DNA of 64,000 nucleotides, taken from Salminus brasiliensis (lineage: Eukaryota; Chordata; Actinopteri; Characiformes; Bryconidae). The notes below the pieces were generated by a model. The model worked only from the letters and a program-made list of their open reading frames with translations. It ran no database searches and was not told the DNA's origin. Position numbers and translations under genes: made by a program. The stretch lies in assembly GCF_030463535.1 (NCBI RefSeq), contig NC_132878.1:28984261-29048260 (forward strand), in the 5' to 3' direction. Positions 22,800 through 36,903 of the stretch are shown here, piece after piece; the first letter of the stretch is position 1, and each line of letters opens with the position of its first letter.

Positions 22800-24480
22800 A
22801 CCACCACACTCTCATCAAACCCTTTGGAGCTGTTCGGTAATCTCTGACAGACTTGCTTATGTGGTGTCTGACACTAAACCATGGACTAAAGGGTGGACTG
22901 GACTCAGGCTCTGCTCAGTACTTTAGGTTGTGTTTATAAATAACAGTGTTGAGTGAGTCTATAAGACAAGTCCAGTGTGTTAGTTATGTTGTGAGCGTAG
23001 GCCAGCCTGGATTCACTGGATTCACAGAGCTGGATTTTAAGAGAACTTAACCCGGTCCAGTAGAGACGAGCTGAGAGACAGTCTTACATTGAATTTCTAT
23101 ACTTATGTATTTGTGTTCAGTGGTGACTCAGGTTGTTTGAAGGGCAGAGGCGAAAAAATAAAAAGGGCACCTACTGCACCACACAGGGCCCCACCAGAAT
23201 GCAAAAGGTTACGACGCACCATGTAAGATAAAATCTGCATCCTTGATTAGGATCAACATTACATTACATTAGGCTAAACTTAATCTTTACAACTTTAAAG
23301 AAAGCTGGCTGTATTACCTCCTCGCACACTGCAGAAGGCTGCTGGGGTTACAGCTCAGACTGTATTTGAGGATTTGAAACCTCTGCAATATTTGGTAATA
23401 ATTAAATAATTAGCACACTATATTAACTATGCTATTTATTCATCTTAAATAATATAGAAACATGAACAATAATATATAATAAACAAATACAAATACAAAT
23501 TACATAAGGGGGCTCTGAATGGTCCAGTGGAGCACAATTGGCCTTGCTCTCTTAGGTTGATGGCACTTCCCTAAATAGTATTAAATAACGCTTCCTTCTT
23601 TCCTCCCCACATCACTCCTAGTGTGATGTTGGTCTGCACATGTGTCTGTTAGCTGTTGTAGTGGAGCTGGGGAGCTGCCTAGCACTGCCAAGCAGTTTGA
23701 AAAGAGGTGGTGACTGACTTCACATGTGCTTGTCTTCTTACTGTAGAGGCATTGCTAGTGATAGGGGGAGTTTACATGAATGAGGATTGGGTAATTTGCC
23801 CTCCAAACTGAGGTTAAATTAGAAATAAATATTTTTCAAAAATGTAATTAAATAATAATTACATAAATAAGACAATAAAATCAGACATGCTCCTGCCCCC
23901 TGGTGGTATATACATACAGACCTCTAAGGTTGAATTATTTATTTATTTTTATTAATAATTATTCTTTGTTATTAGTACTGTTAAAGGTAAGAGTATAAGC
24001 AATGTTGTGTTCTGTATGTGTGGTAAACAAATTCATGCATCAAATATTATACAAAATAAAAGTCAAATATATACATATACGTATATACAAATATATATCA
24101 TATCTTATATTATGTACTTAAAAATGTACTTTGTCTTCTACTATGAAATACATTTAACCTAACGTAATCCACTTTAACCTAAAGATACCAAGGGAAACTA
24201 ATAAACAGGGACAGTGCAGATGGGATTACGACAGTATGAACAAGTCTTTCTGAAACTCAATGGGGTTTGACGCGAGTATGCAGTTAGTACTATGCTAACG
24301 GATAGCTATAGCTGTGGTCCTGGCATAAAGACAATATGCAGTCACATTATGAGCACATTCCAGCACAGCTGTTAAACCTCCACTTTTAATAGAAACACTT
24401 CAACTGTCTTTTAAGAGTTTGGAGCCATGCTGAAGCCGTGATAGAAGAGGCCATCAGTATGCTACAGTACTTGTCACCAC
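22800..24480. other. Intergenic stretch, AT-rich
   Basis: No gene recognised. It contains AT-rich runs around 23400-23480, 23820-23880 and 24050-24110. A conserved block near 23885-23910 (CTGCCCCCTGGTGGTATA) is typical of sequence flanking repeats but was not assigned. Confidence 0.4.
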
Positions 24481-24770
24481 ACTAGGTGAACAGATTTGTC
24501 ACTGTACAGTGTTCACTGTACAGCGAAATGTGTCCTCCGCATTTAACCCATCTGTGGTTGTGAACACACACACACACTAGTGAACTAGGGGCAGTGAGTA
24601 CACACACACCCAGAGCGGTGGGAAGCCAACTCCAGCACCCGGGGAGCGGAGAGGGTAAAGGGCCTTGCTCAAGGGCCCAACAGCGGCAGCTTGCCGAGCC
24701 CGAGTATCGAACCCACAACCTTGTTATCAGTAGCCCTGTGCTCTAAGCGCTGAGCCACCACTGTCCCTTA
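24480..24770 (-). repeat. tRNA-derived SINE, copy 1
   Basis: The minus strand begins with a tRNA-like head: box A-like GTGGCTCAGCGCTTAGAG near 24740-24758 and box B GGTTCGATACT at 24703-24713. The body carries GGGCCCTTGAGCAAGGCCCT, CCGGGTGCTGGAGTTGGC and internal CA-rich sequence. The end is AAATGCGGAGGACACATTTC. It is the same family as 30748-31047. Confidence 0.85.
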
Positions 24771-24789
24771 TTTAACTCCTTTAATTAAC

Positions 24790-27000
24790 TAATGATCAGG
24801 GCACTTGAAGAATGCTAAAATGGAACAGCTAATCTGGTACCATTGTCTGTACTGGAACAATACAGACCCAGGATCTTGAGGTATGAAGTGGATCAGTGGA
24901 TCCCTATGCCATTAAGCCCTCCCACCTCCCAGCCCGGTTTGTAAGTGTTTCATGCTAAACCGTGTCTGCATGGAGAAGCCACTGGAAGGGTTACCCCCGG
25001 TGCTCAGTACCATATGGCCCTGTAGTGAAAGTGTCCCTACACCGCTGACACGGCATAAATATTTTTTGAGAAAGCCCTGACCTATGCTGAGGCTGGCAGA
25101 TACAGACTGGAAACCAAACTCCAGTTCAGTACACACTAGTATGCCTTAGCTTTAATCTAATTAAATAAGCTAAAAAAATAAATAAAAAAAATACCACCCA
25201 GACATTTTCGACCCCCTACAATGGATACTTTTCTGGTAAGCGCTTCTGGGAACGTTTTAGTATAGACGGGCAGAAAGGAGACTTTTGGCTTCAGCCTCGA
25301 CTAGCAACTAAGAACACAAATAAAAGGTCTGGCTGGCATCTTTTAGCAACTGCTCGGTATGCCACAATGCTTGGGAACAACCAAGTGTGCACACACCCAC
25401 ATCAGAGTAAAAACAACCACTAAAAATTCCCACTCTCAGCTCAGACACCAGAAACTGCACCATGTAGCTTTAATGAAGCGGGCAGGACAACTTTTGTAAG
25501 AACGGCGTAACGCTGCATAATATTTGTCATATTTAAATGTAAAATCTTGTAATATTACTGTACCGCATCAGACGACATCCTTGCTTTATTTCCGATGCTG
25601 GGCTCTCCTCCCAGCTTGTAAAATGCACGTGTGCCATGCAGTGGCAGTAGTATTAGCTTCCATTAATTACGTTAGTTTAGAAACTGCAGCCTGCATCTTA
25701 ATACTTTGGTTTTAAAGCACCCTGGTGCACATATCCTCTCAATTGTGCCCCGGCCGAATCCTAATGCCACCTTAAGGGCCGTTTCTGTTAAAATCAGCAG
25801 AAGTGAGGTTCCTTATGTGAGTCCTCTGAGGGGTGAGGGGTCAACAAGTGAACAAGTTCATTAGCAGAGCTTACCCAGAATGATTGGGTTTCTTTTTCAA
25901 ACCTGGAACCATTTGTACTAGTATGTGATGCTGAAAAAGCTTCATTACTTAACTCTTGCCCCTTAGCATAGTCAATGCTGAGTGTGTTCCAGTCCCCCAT
26001 CTCCCCCCACACACCTCCCTCACAATGCCAGCGGACAGTTTGGTAATGAAGGTGTGACGAAGAAGGGATGTATCGAAACCAGTACTGAAACAGAACCACA
26101 GTGTAAAGCATGGAAAGTCAGGACGCTTCTCAGAGTTTGGAGGTTTTGCTGAACTGTGGCTTTAAATGAAGGAACAGTGATAGTGCTTTTCTGAAGTGAG
26201 TTTATAAGGGAAAAAAACAGAACACGGCTCTGCAGGAGAACACCTTTTAATTCTGCATGTTTATTTGTGCTGGATGAACACACTCCTGTTCACACACTAC
26301 AACACCACAATGGTCACAGAACAGGACAGAACCATGGCGTCAGATCTCCAGGATTACAGACGGCCTCAATCCCCCTCCCATAGACAAGATAAACCCCCTG
26401 AAACACACACAATCACTGTGACGCACTGGACGACGATGATGAAGCATGCCTGCTTCTTGCTGCTAAACACTGAACTAAAGTTATTGCGAGAGAAACGCCT
26501 GAATGATGTTTGATCAGGAACGACACATTCACCAATGAGCAGCTTGACACCTTTAAACAGCCAATCAGGAACAATCACGAGATACAAGCCAATGGTCACA
26601 AACATCACATTTTAAACACTTCGGTAAATAATCTTCAGTGTGAGGTGCCGTAAAGTAACATGAGGACAGAGAATAACACACACACACACAAACACAGAGT
26701 TTCACATCATACTCGTTGAAACCCCTCTAACCAACGACTTCCTGAAGCGCTTCAGATTCTAAAATGAACTGTTTGCTGAGATGCAGCTGATCTGACCGAT
26801 AAGACTTTAACCGTGTGTGTTCTGCAGAAAGCAGCTGGTCTCACAGCTGGCACATCTGGACTAACAGGACTGTATATAAGGATCAGTGTGGAAGAGATGA
26901 AGGGAAAGTGAGCTACATACTGCAGCACCCCACAACACTCTGAACAGATACTGCAGCACGTGCTTATTTAAGGATTAGGGTTCTGTAGGTATCAGGGTTC
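24790..27000. other. Intergenic stretch between dse and nt5dc1
   Basis: No supported gene. Several short open frames (for example at 25794-26111 and 26020-26283 on the minus strand) have no recognisable domains. Confidence 0.4.
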
Positions 27001-27370
27001 TGTGTTTATGGTGAAAAGCAGAAGCAGGTTCGTTAGTGCTGGAGGAGATTTGGACTTGATAACAGTGGAGTGTTTTGGGTTCTGTGGTGGGGCAGGTTTG
27101 GGCTCCATAGTGCTGGGCCGAGTTTGGGTTGTACAGCAATGGAATGGGATTGGGTTACGTAGAGCTGAGGGGGTGTATGGCTTCGGCTTCAATAGCAATG
27201 GGGTGGGTTTAGGTTCTATTGTGCTGGAGTCATTTCGGATTCCATAGTGCTGGGGTGGGTTTGGATTTTGTAGAGCTTGGTTAATGTGGGATCTATAGCG
27301 CTGGGGTGGGTTTGGATTTTGTAGAGCTTGGTTAATGTGGGATCTATAGCGCTGGGGTGGGTTTGGGTTC
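27000..27370 (+). repeat. Minisatellite just downstream of nt5dc1
   Basis: Degenerate units of about 30 bp with TGGGTTTGG/TGCTGGGG motifs pass into an exact 51-bp duplication (GCTGGGGTGGGTTTGGATTT ... ATCTATAGC) at about 27249-27360. It lies beyond the nt5dc1 polyadenylation signal. Confidence 0.85.
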
Positions 27371-27443
27371 TATGAGCTTGTGAAAACATTCATAAAAACC
27401 TACATACCATAATACATTCACACACACTTCAGTTATTTCAGAT

Positions 27444-27449
27444 TTTATT
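27444..27449 (-). promoter_or_regulatory. nt5dc1 polyadenylation signal AATAAA
   Basis: A canonical AATAAA on the minus strand lies 132 bases downstream of the nt5dc1 stop codon, a plausible end for a short 3' UTR. Confidence 0.6.
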
Positions 27450-27580
27450 AACAGTAACTAACTGTAAACACACACACACTCACACCTGTGCTTATACTGT
27501 GTATAGAGATGTTAGAAGGGAGAAGACACACACTTTCTGCATGTGTGCCTGTGTGTAAGTGTATGTGTGGGGCAGGGGGT

Positions 27581-30500
27581 TCAGGACTGGTTCTCCTCTC
27601 TCTTCAGCAGGGAGTCGGGGGGGCGGGGGTAATATCCTGTGGTGCTTGGCTTATCTGGGGAAAATCGTGGGAATTCATAATCCAGAGGCAAATCTGGGGG
27701 AGAAAGAGTCACGGAGTTTCATTCCTCACTGTTATTTATAAAAAAATGTAATACAAATAATTTAGTTCATGAACCATCAGGTGTGTGTGTTTGTGTGTAC
27801 CTGCTATTGCCTCTATGCTGGGGATGGCCGTGGTGCTGTAGGTGTGAATGCAGTGGGAACACCAGGTGAGCCTCGGTCGCTCCTCTCCACTTTCATCCCT
27901 CTGAACATCCACAAAATACGAACCCCACTGCTGTGAGGACGCTGAGGGGGTCTTCATACCCTGATCCTGCAAGACAAAAAAAGTATAGAAAGGCGTACAG
28001 AATAAACTGCATCACTGTATCATACTTAGCTCAAAACTGCAGTTAGCATATTATCATAGCTAGTGTATTAGTTCACATATTGGATAGCACATAAGCTTAG
28101 TGCTTACGTATTACCTCATCAATAGCGCATGGGATGTTTTACTGCATTACCGTTTTACTGCATTACTGTTTAACTGCGTCCCTGTATCACTGAATCACTG
28201 CATTGATGCTTCACTGTATCACTGTTTTACTGCATCACTGTGATGCAGTGATTTAGTGGTGCAGTGATTTAGAGAGGCAGTAATTCAGGGGTGCACTGAT
28301 TTAGGGGTGCAGTGATTTAGGGATGCAGTGAGCTAGGGGTGCAGTAATTCAGCGGTGCAGTGATTTAGTGGTGCAGTGAGTTAGGGGTGAAGAATTTAGG
28401 GGTGCAGTGAGCTGGGATTGCAGTAATTTAGGGGTGCAGTGATTTAGTGGTGCCGTGAGATAGGGATGCAGTGAGTTAGGGGTGCCGTGAGATAGGGATG
28501 CAGTGAGTTAGGGGTGCAGTAATTCAGCGGTGCAATGATTTACTGGTGCAGTAAGTTAGTGGTGCAGTGAGTTAGTGGTGAAGGATTCAGGGGTGCAGTA
28601 ATTCAGTTGTACAGTGATTTAGGGGTGCAGTAATTCAGGGGTACAGTAATTCAAGGGTGCAGTGATTTAGGGGTGCAGTAATTCAGTGGTGCAGTAATTC
28701 AGCTGTGCAGTGAGCTAGGGGTGCAGTGAGCTAGGGGTGCAGTGATTCAGTGGTACAGTGAGTTAGGGGTGCAGTGAGCTAGGGGTGCAGTGATTCAGTG
28801 GTACAGTGAGTTAGGGGTGCAGTGAGTTAGGGGTGCAGTGAGTTAGGGGTGCAGTAATTCAGTGGTACAGTGAGTTAGGGGTGCAGTGATTCAGTGGTAC
28901 AGTGAGTTAGGGGTGCAATGAGCTAGGGGTGCAGTATTTTAGTGGTACAGTGAGTTAGGGGTGCAGTAATTCAGCGGTGCAGTGAGCTAGGGGTGCAGTG
29001 ATTCAGTGGTACAGTGAGTTAGGGGTGCAGTATTTCAGTGGTACAGTGAGTTAGGGGTGCAGTAATTCAGCGGTGCAGTGAGCTAGGGGTGCAGTGATTC
29101 AGTGGTACAGTGAGTTAGGGGTGCAGTAATTCAGCGGTGCAGTGAGTTATGGGTGCAGTGATTCAGTGGTACAGTGAGTTAGGAGTGCAGTGAGCTAGGG
29201 GTGCAGTGAGCTAGGGGTGCAGTGTTAAACTGCTGAAACTGAAAAGAATTATTAAACTCTGTTACCTTTAAACACACAGTTATTAATAAACATCAGCTCA
29301 ACTCTCTGATCTAACATCAAACACAGCTCTGCTCTGATCTTCTCTCTGAGACGTCTTCAGTTCAAACAAACAGACATACACACGCCTCCACACTCACTGG
29401 CACACACTCTTGCGTGCGCACACACACACACACACACACATCCGCCTGCCCGGACACACACGCACACAACCACATGCATCCTAACACACACACACACACA
29501 CACTTTAGTGCAGTTTGTGCTCAGGCTGTGATATGATCACGATACGATAGATCACAGGCATAGATATAAGGGGGGGAGGGGGTGCATTTCCCCAGAATAG
29601 CTTAAAGGAGAAAATTGTCTTAGTGAGGTAAAATGAGCAGACCACCTGTGAAAGACTGATATCATGTCAGGAGGCATTACAGAGTGACAGATATGAGAGA
29701 TCAGTGATTATTTTCATCCTCTTCTCTCTTTCATCCATGTACTCCTAAAAGTGGAAACTATTTATGAGAATGATGTAATTAGACATACATTTCTACTGCA
29801 TTTTACATCCACTAATTTATTTAAACATTAAAAACTGTTAATACATCAGTTACAGCACTGTGGGGATCCTGCACTGTAACTGTGAAAGAAGAACTGTGAC
29901 CATTTAAGGATGAATATGTACCATGTTTCATTGTGAATATGACTCCCATGTCTGAATAAAAATAATATTATTATTATTAAAAGTATTTTATGTCTGGGGT
30001 GTTTTTCTTAATAAAAATGTTGACAAAAGCAGCAGTTTTTTGAAATTATTTTTTTTGGCCCTAGATATTACTTATATATCCTTAGAAACACAGAGAGTGG
30101 GTTATTAACTAATAAACACAAATCTATAAAACATGGATCGTGTTCCTCTGATCTCCTTATTTATAATTAGATCATTTTGTCCACATTACAGTCTGTGTAA
30201 TGTGCCTCACTGTAAGAGCACAGTCAGCCCCTTGGACAAGTTATGGAGTAGTGAAGGTCAATTAAAACACAAACGGGTTTAATAAACACCAGAATTAGTG
30301 ACTCAACAACGTCTGAACTGATAGTCTCTCTCATCCCTGCTCTGTGTTTGTGTGTGTTACCTCAAATTTGCCCTTCTTTTCAGCTGGCCCCTGGCTGGGG
30401 GCAGGATTTGCTCTGGCCACGCCCTCTCCCTCCATTTCCTCTACGATCATTACCGTCTCCCACTTTCCAAAAGTGAACGCTGGAAACATGTCTGACCGCA

Positions 30501-31139
30501 TGCTGTCCCCGAAATACACCACCTACACAAAATAAACAAAGATACAGTATAACACACAGGCAAGGCACAATGAGACAATACTGTGTATATGTGGGTGTGC
30601 GTGAGAGAGAAAAAGAGAGAGCGAGAGACACCATGAGTGTTCTGATCCAAATCCACATCTTTCAGTTACACAGAATAACAGCTCATACACATCAGAGATA
30701 TTTCTTACAGGGCACCACGTCAATATGCCACCTATCTAACACACCATGGGGCAGTGGTGGCTCAGTGGTTAGAGCTCCGGGCTGTCGATAACAGGGTTGT
30801 GGGTTCGATTCCCTGGCTCGGCAAGCTGCCACTGTTGGGCCCTTGAGCAAGGCCCTTTACCCTCTCTGCTCCCCGGGCGCTGGAGTTGGCTGCCCACCGC
30901 TCTGGGTGTGTGTGTGTGTACTCACTGCCCCTAACACATGTGTGTGTGTGAGTGTGTGTTCACTACCAGATGGGTTAAATGCGGAGGACACATTTCGCTG
31001 TACACTGTACAGTGACAAATACGTGCACCTTTACCTTTACCTTTATCACGGCACCACGTCAATACATCATGACATCACATCAATACATCGCCGCAGCACC
31101 ACGATACACCACAACATCAATACACCATAATCGCACCAT

Positions 31140-31192
<53 letters not shown>

Positions 31193-34100
31193 CACCACGT
31201 CAGTACACCGTCAACCTACCACATCAATACCACCATGTGAATACACCGTTAGATATCCACTTCATTACGCCACCAGATCAATACACCCTCATATCAATAC
31301 ACCACCACGTTAATACACCATCACATCATATGAATACACCACCACAGCACTACATCAGCATACCACTACGGCACCACATAAATACACCACCCCAGTACCA
31401 CATCAATACACCACCACATCAATATATCATGCTGCTACACTGTAAAAAGGACAAGATCTTTAAGAAAATGTTGGAGGCTTTCAAAGTGCTTTAGGTAAAG
31501 GTTTTAAAACGAAGGTTTCTTAAAGGTTCCTTAAAGCACATTAAGTGGTTGATCCACAGGTTCTAATTGAAGAACCACCAAAATTTCCTTAAGGATCTTA
31601 TCCTTTTCAACAGTGACATCAATACACTGGCAGACAGTACAATGGGGAAATTGTACTGTCAGTGCAGAAGCTCAGTGCAGATCTGAGAAGGATGATCGTC
31701 TAAATCAGAAATGTCTTGTGGAGACATCTGTAAACCACAACAGATTCCAAGATCATCAGGTTAAAACATCTGTACATACAAATAATTTGGAGGTGTAGCC
31801 ATTGCCACTGTTGGGGTCTTCTGCCAAGGCAAGAAAGAGGACCCAAACTGAAACTGGTTCGGATAGTCAGTAATGACTCCATTCCTCACCAAAGTACAGG
31901 CCTGCCATGAGACAAAACCTACTGAAACATCAGTGTCACTGTTTACAGTCAAGCGGGTCTTTAGAGGCTGCCATCCATCTCAATCAAAGAAGTCACTGAA
32001 AGCCCAATTCAGCCATGAGATTCACGTACATGGTGAGTGTATGTAAACTTCTGACCACAACTGTACAGTCAAGCCAGACAGTCTGCTCACCCCTTTCACC
32101 TCCTCCATGTTTTATTACGTTCCAGACTTATTCTACAATAGACTGGGTCTTGAACATCTACACGCAATCACCAATAATTACAAAATGTGCAATTTTAATT
32201 TTACTGACAAAAATATTTAGGGGTTATTTAGGGGTTACATCATTAATTATGATGCCACCACCATGCTTCACTGTAGGGATGGCATTGGCCAAGAGATGAG
32301 CGGTACCTGCTTTGCTACAGGTGTGACGCTTGGTATGCAGGCAAAAAAAGTTAAATTTTGGTTTCATCAGACCAGAGAATCTCGTTTCTCATGGTTTAAG
32401 AGTCCTCCAGGTGTCTTTTGTCAAACTCCAAACTCCAAGCGGGCTCAGGGCTTGGCGTTTGCTTTCACATGCACAGTCAACTGCTGGACCTCAGATAAGC
32501 AGGTGCTGGCAATCATGTCCAATAACTTGACAGGTGGATTCCAGTTAAGTTGTAGAAACATGTCAAGCAGTATTAGTGGATACAAAATGAACCTCAGCTT
32601 ATATTTGGGTGTCATATGAAAGGGTAAAATGATATTTTACATATAATACTTTTATTTGTGTAGAATCTTGTGACAAAAAATGAACTGAATCTCTTATAGA
32701 ATTAGTACTATGCAGAACCTTTGCTACTGAGAGTGTGTATCAGGGGCTTAACAACTAACAGCTAACCTGATAGAGTGAGAGCATGGTGAGATACTAGTGT
32801 GTGTGTGTGTGTGTTTTCTGTAACTGAATAATAATGGTTTAGCTGGGTTCAGACACGTCTTTGAATCTTTATGAACACTCACAAGTTTATACTTGCGACT
32901 CAGAGGAGCTTTACCTGAATCTCAACTTGAGCCCTTTTCTATTTAGCAAACAGACGACGGTTATAGACGGTTATAGAGAGACTGTGGGAAATCCAGCACT
33001 ACAACCTTCTTCTTTTTCTGTCGGATCTCCTCCTGCAGTTTTCCAGACTACAACATGGAACTAATTCCTGAATGTTTGGTCTGACTGGGAATGATGTGCT
33101 TGTGTACAGTTTTTTCATTCCATGTAGCAACTTTTTTAGCTATTTGTTGCTGAATGAATGAATGCTATGTTCGACTGGTAGTTCTGAGGAGTTTTTAAGA
33201 AGTTTATTCTGAGGCAAAATAACAGGATTGAGGAATGACTATTATACAGCAAATGACACTTTAAAATACTCACTAAAGGCATTCTATGGCAATGTAAAAA
33301 ACGGTTCATCTGTCAGGATCCCTCAGGAAATGCAGTTATATATATATACAGTCATGCCCGAAAGTATTCATACCCCTGGCAAAGTTTGACTTAAATTTAC
33401 TTTTATTTAACCAGAAGTTATATTTTTGCCTTGAAACGACACAGGCATCTCCCAGGAGATAACACGATGATGTACAAGAGGCATCATTGTGGGAAAAAGT
33501 ATTTCTCAGCTTTTATACACATTTGAACAAAAAGTGGCATGTCCAAAATTATTCATACCCTTTGAAAACTGTCACAGTATATGGGAAAATCCAAAGTTCT
33601 ATACCATTCCAAATAGTCCAAGCTGTTTTAAAGCATCCTAATTACCCTGATTCATTGGGAACAGCTGTTTTAATCAACTCAACAGGAGAAAAACAGCAGC
33701 TCTCTGCAGTTGGTTTGTGGACAGTCATGGTTAAGACAAAGGAGCTCACTAAGGACCTGCGGCTGTGCATTGTGGCCGCTCACAAGTCAGGAAAGGGCTA
33801 TAAAGCCATATCCAAATGTTTTCAAGTTCCAGTGGCTACAGTGCAAAGTATTATTAAAAAATACAAGAAGTTCCGCACTGTGGAAAATCTCAGAAGATGT
33901 GGTCGGAAGCCAAAAGTGACACCTGTGCTGGCCAGGAGAATAGTGAGAGAGGTGAAGAAAAATCCAAGGATCACCACCAAGGCCATCCTGGTGAATCTGG
34001 ACTCTGCTGGTGGCGACATCTCAAGGCAGACAGTTCAACGGACACTGCACACTGCTGGGTTCCACGGACGCAGGCCAAGGAGGACACCACTTCTCCAGAA

Positions 34101-34961
34101 AAGGCACACAAAAGCCCGCTTGACCTTTGCAAATGCTCATCTGGACAAAGAAGAAGACTTCTGGTGTTCTGTTTTATGGTCAGATGAAACAAAAATTGAA
34201 TTGTTTGGCCACAATGATGTGTGTACCATTTGGCGTAAAAAAGGAGAAGCCTTCAACCCTAAGAACACCATCCCCACTGTCAAACATGGTGGTGGGAACC
34301 TAATGTTTTGGGGGTGTTTTTCAGCCAATGGACCAGGGAACTTGATCGCAGTAAATGGCACCATGAAAAAAGAGCAATACATCAAGATTCTCAACAACAA
34401 CATCAGGCAGTCTGCAGAGAAACTTGGCCTTGGGAACCGGTGGACATTTCAGCACGACAACGACCCAAAACACACAGCCAAAGTGGTGAAGAAATGGTTA
34501 GCAGACAAAAACATTAATGTTTTGCAGTGGCCCAGCCAGAGTCCTGACTTGAATCCAATTGAGAATCTGTGGAGGGAGCTAAAGCTCAGGGTGATGGCAA
34601 GGAGACCCTCGAACCTCAAAGAGTTGGAGCTCATCACTAAAGATGAATGGGCAAAAATACCAGTGGAGACATGCAAAAAGCTGGTCAGCAATTACAGGAA
34701 GCGTTTGATTGCTGTAATAGCCAATAAAGGCTTTTCTATTAATTATTGAGAAGGGTATGAATAATTTTGGACATGCCACTTTTTGTTCAAATGTGTATAA
34801 AAGCTGAGAAATATTTTTTTCCACAATGATGCCTCTTGTACATCATTGTGTTATCTCCTGGGAGATGCCTGTGTCATTTCCAGGCAAAAATATAACTTCT
34901 GGTAAAATAAAAGTAAATTTAAGTCAAACTTTGACAGGGGTATGAATACTTTCGGGCATGA

Positions 34962-35018
<57 letters not shown>

Positions 35019-36867
35019 GTGGGGAAAAAAAGTATTTAGTCAGTCACCAATTGTGCAAGTTCTCCCACTTAAAAAGATGAGAGAGGCCTATGATTGACAT
35101 CATAGGTAGACCTCCACTATGAGAGACAAAATGAGAAAAAAAAGTTCAGAAAATCACTGTCTGATTTTTAAAGAATTTATTTGCAAATAATGGTGGAAAA
35201 TAAGTATTTGGTCAACAACAAAAGTTCATCTCAATACTTTGTTATATATCCTTTGTTGGCAATGGCAGAGGTCAAACGTTTTCTGTAAGTCTTCACAAGG
35301 TTGGCACACACCGTTGCTGGTATGTTGGCCCATTCCTCCATGCAGATCTCCTCTAGAGCAGTGATGTTTTGGGGCTGTCGGCAGGCAACACGGACTTTCA
35401 ACTCCCTCCAAAGGTTTTCTATGGGGTTAAGATCTGGAGACTGGCTAGGCCACTCCAGGACCTTGAAATGCTTCTTACGAAGCCACTCCTTTGTTGCCCT
35501 GGCAGTGTGTTTGGGATCATTGTCATGCTGAAAGACCCAGCCACATTTCATCTTCAATGCCCTTGCTGATGGAAGCTTGCACTGAAAATCTCACAATATA
35601 TGGCCCCAATCATTCTTTCATGTACACGGACCAGTCGTCCTAGTCCCTTTGCAGACAAACAGCCCCAAAGCATGATGTTGCCACCCCCATGCTTCACAGT
35701 TGGTATGGTGTTCTTTGGATGCAACTCAGCATTCACTCTCCTCCAAACACAACGAGTTGTGTTTGTACCAAACAGTTCTACTTTGGTTTCATCTGACCAT
35801 AAGACATTCTCCCAATACTCTTCCGGAACATCCAAATGCTCTCTAGCAAACTTCAGACGCGCCGGATATGTACTGGCTTAAGCAGGGGAACACGTCTGGC
35901 ACTGCAAGAGCTGAGTCCCTGGCGGCGTAGTGTGTTACTGACGGAAGCCATTGTAACGTTGGTCCCAGCTTTCTGCAGGTCATTCACTAGATCCCCCCGT
36001 GTGGTTCTGGGATTTTTGCTCACCGTTCTTGTGATCATTTTGACCCCACGGGCTGAGATCTTGCGTGGAGCCCTGAATGAGGGAGATTAGCAGTGGTCTC
36101 CCATTTTCTAATTATTGCTCCCACAGTAGGTTTCTTCACACCAAGCTGCTTGCCTGTTGTAGATTCAGTCTTCCCAGCCTGGTGCAGGTCTACAATTTTG
36201 TTTCTGGTGTCCTTCGACAGCTCTTTGGTCTTCACCATAGTGGAGTTTGGAGTGTGACTGTTTGAGGTTGTGGGCAGGTGTCTTTATACTGTTAACAAGT
36301 TCAAACAGGTGCCATTAATACAGGTAATGAGTGGAGGACAGAGAAGCCTCTTAAAGAAGAAGTTACAGGTCTGTGACAGCCAGAAATCTTGCTTGTTTGT
36401 AGGTGACCAAATACTTATTTTCCATCATTATTTGCAAATAAATTCTTTAAAAATCAGACAGTGATTTTCAGAATTTATTTTCTCATTTAGTCTCTCATAG
36501 TTGAGGTCTACCTATGATGTCAATTACAGGCCTCTCTTATTTTTTTAAGTGGGAGAACTTGCACAATTGGTGACTGACTAAATACTTTTCCCCCACTGTA
36601 TAAATATATAAACAATATGTGTAATTATATAATCATAATAATATTAATAATAATAGTAAGTTATTATTTTTTTTCCCTTTTCTATTATTGTTACTAACTG
36701 TACTTCTGCTATTGTTACTGTTGTATATGTTCAGCTACAAAAAGTTAAATGTATATACACTGCAGTCAAAGAGAGAGATAGAGAGAATTGTAAATGCAGA
36801 TGTTGTCTGTGTGGCAGTGAGTCAGTGGATTTGTGGTTGTGTTTGTTCTGTTACTGTTGGTGAGAAT

Positions 36868-36903
<36 letters not shown>

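Noticed and set aside
28240-29228. CRISPR-like array of short repeats
   Set aside because: Units are contiguous with no unique spacers, and the context is a vertebrate intron, so this is a minisatellite.
30748-30830. Functional tRNA gene
   Set aside because: A and B boxes exist, but no full cloverleaf is made and the sequence continues into a SINE body and tail.
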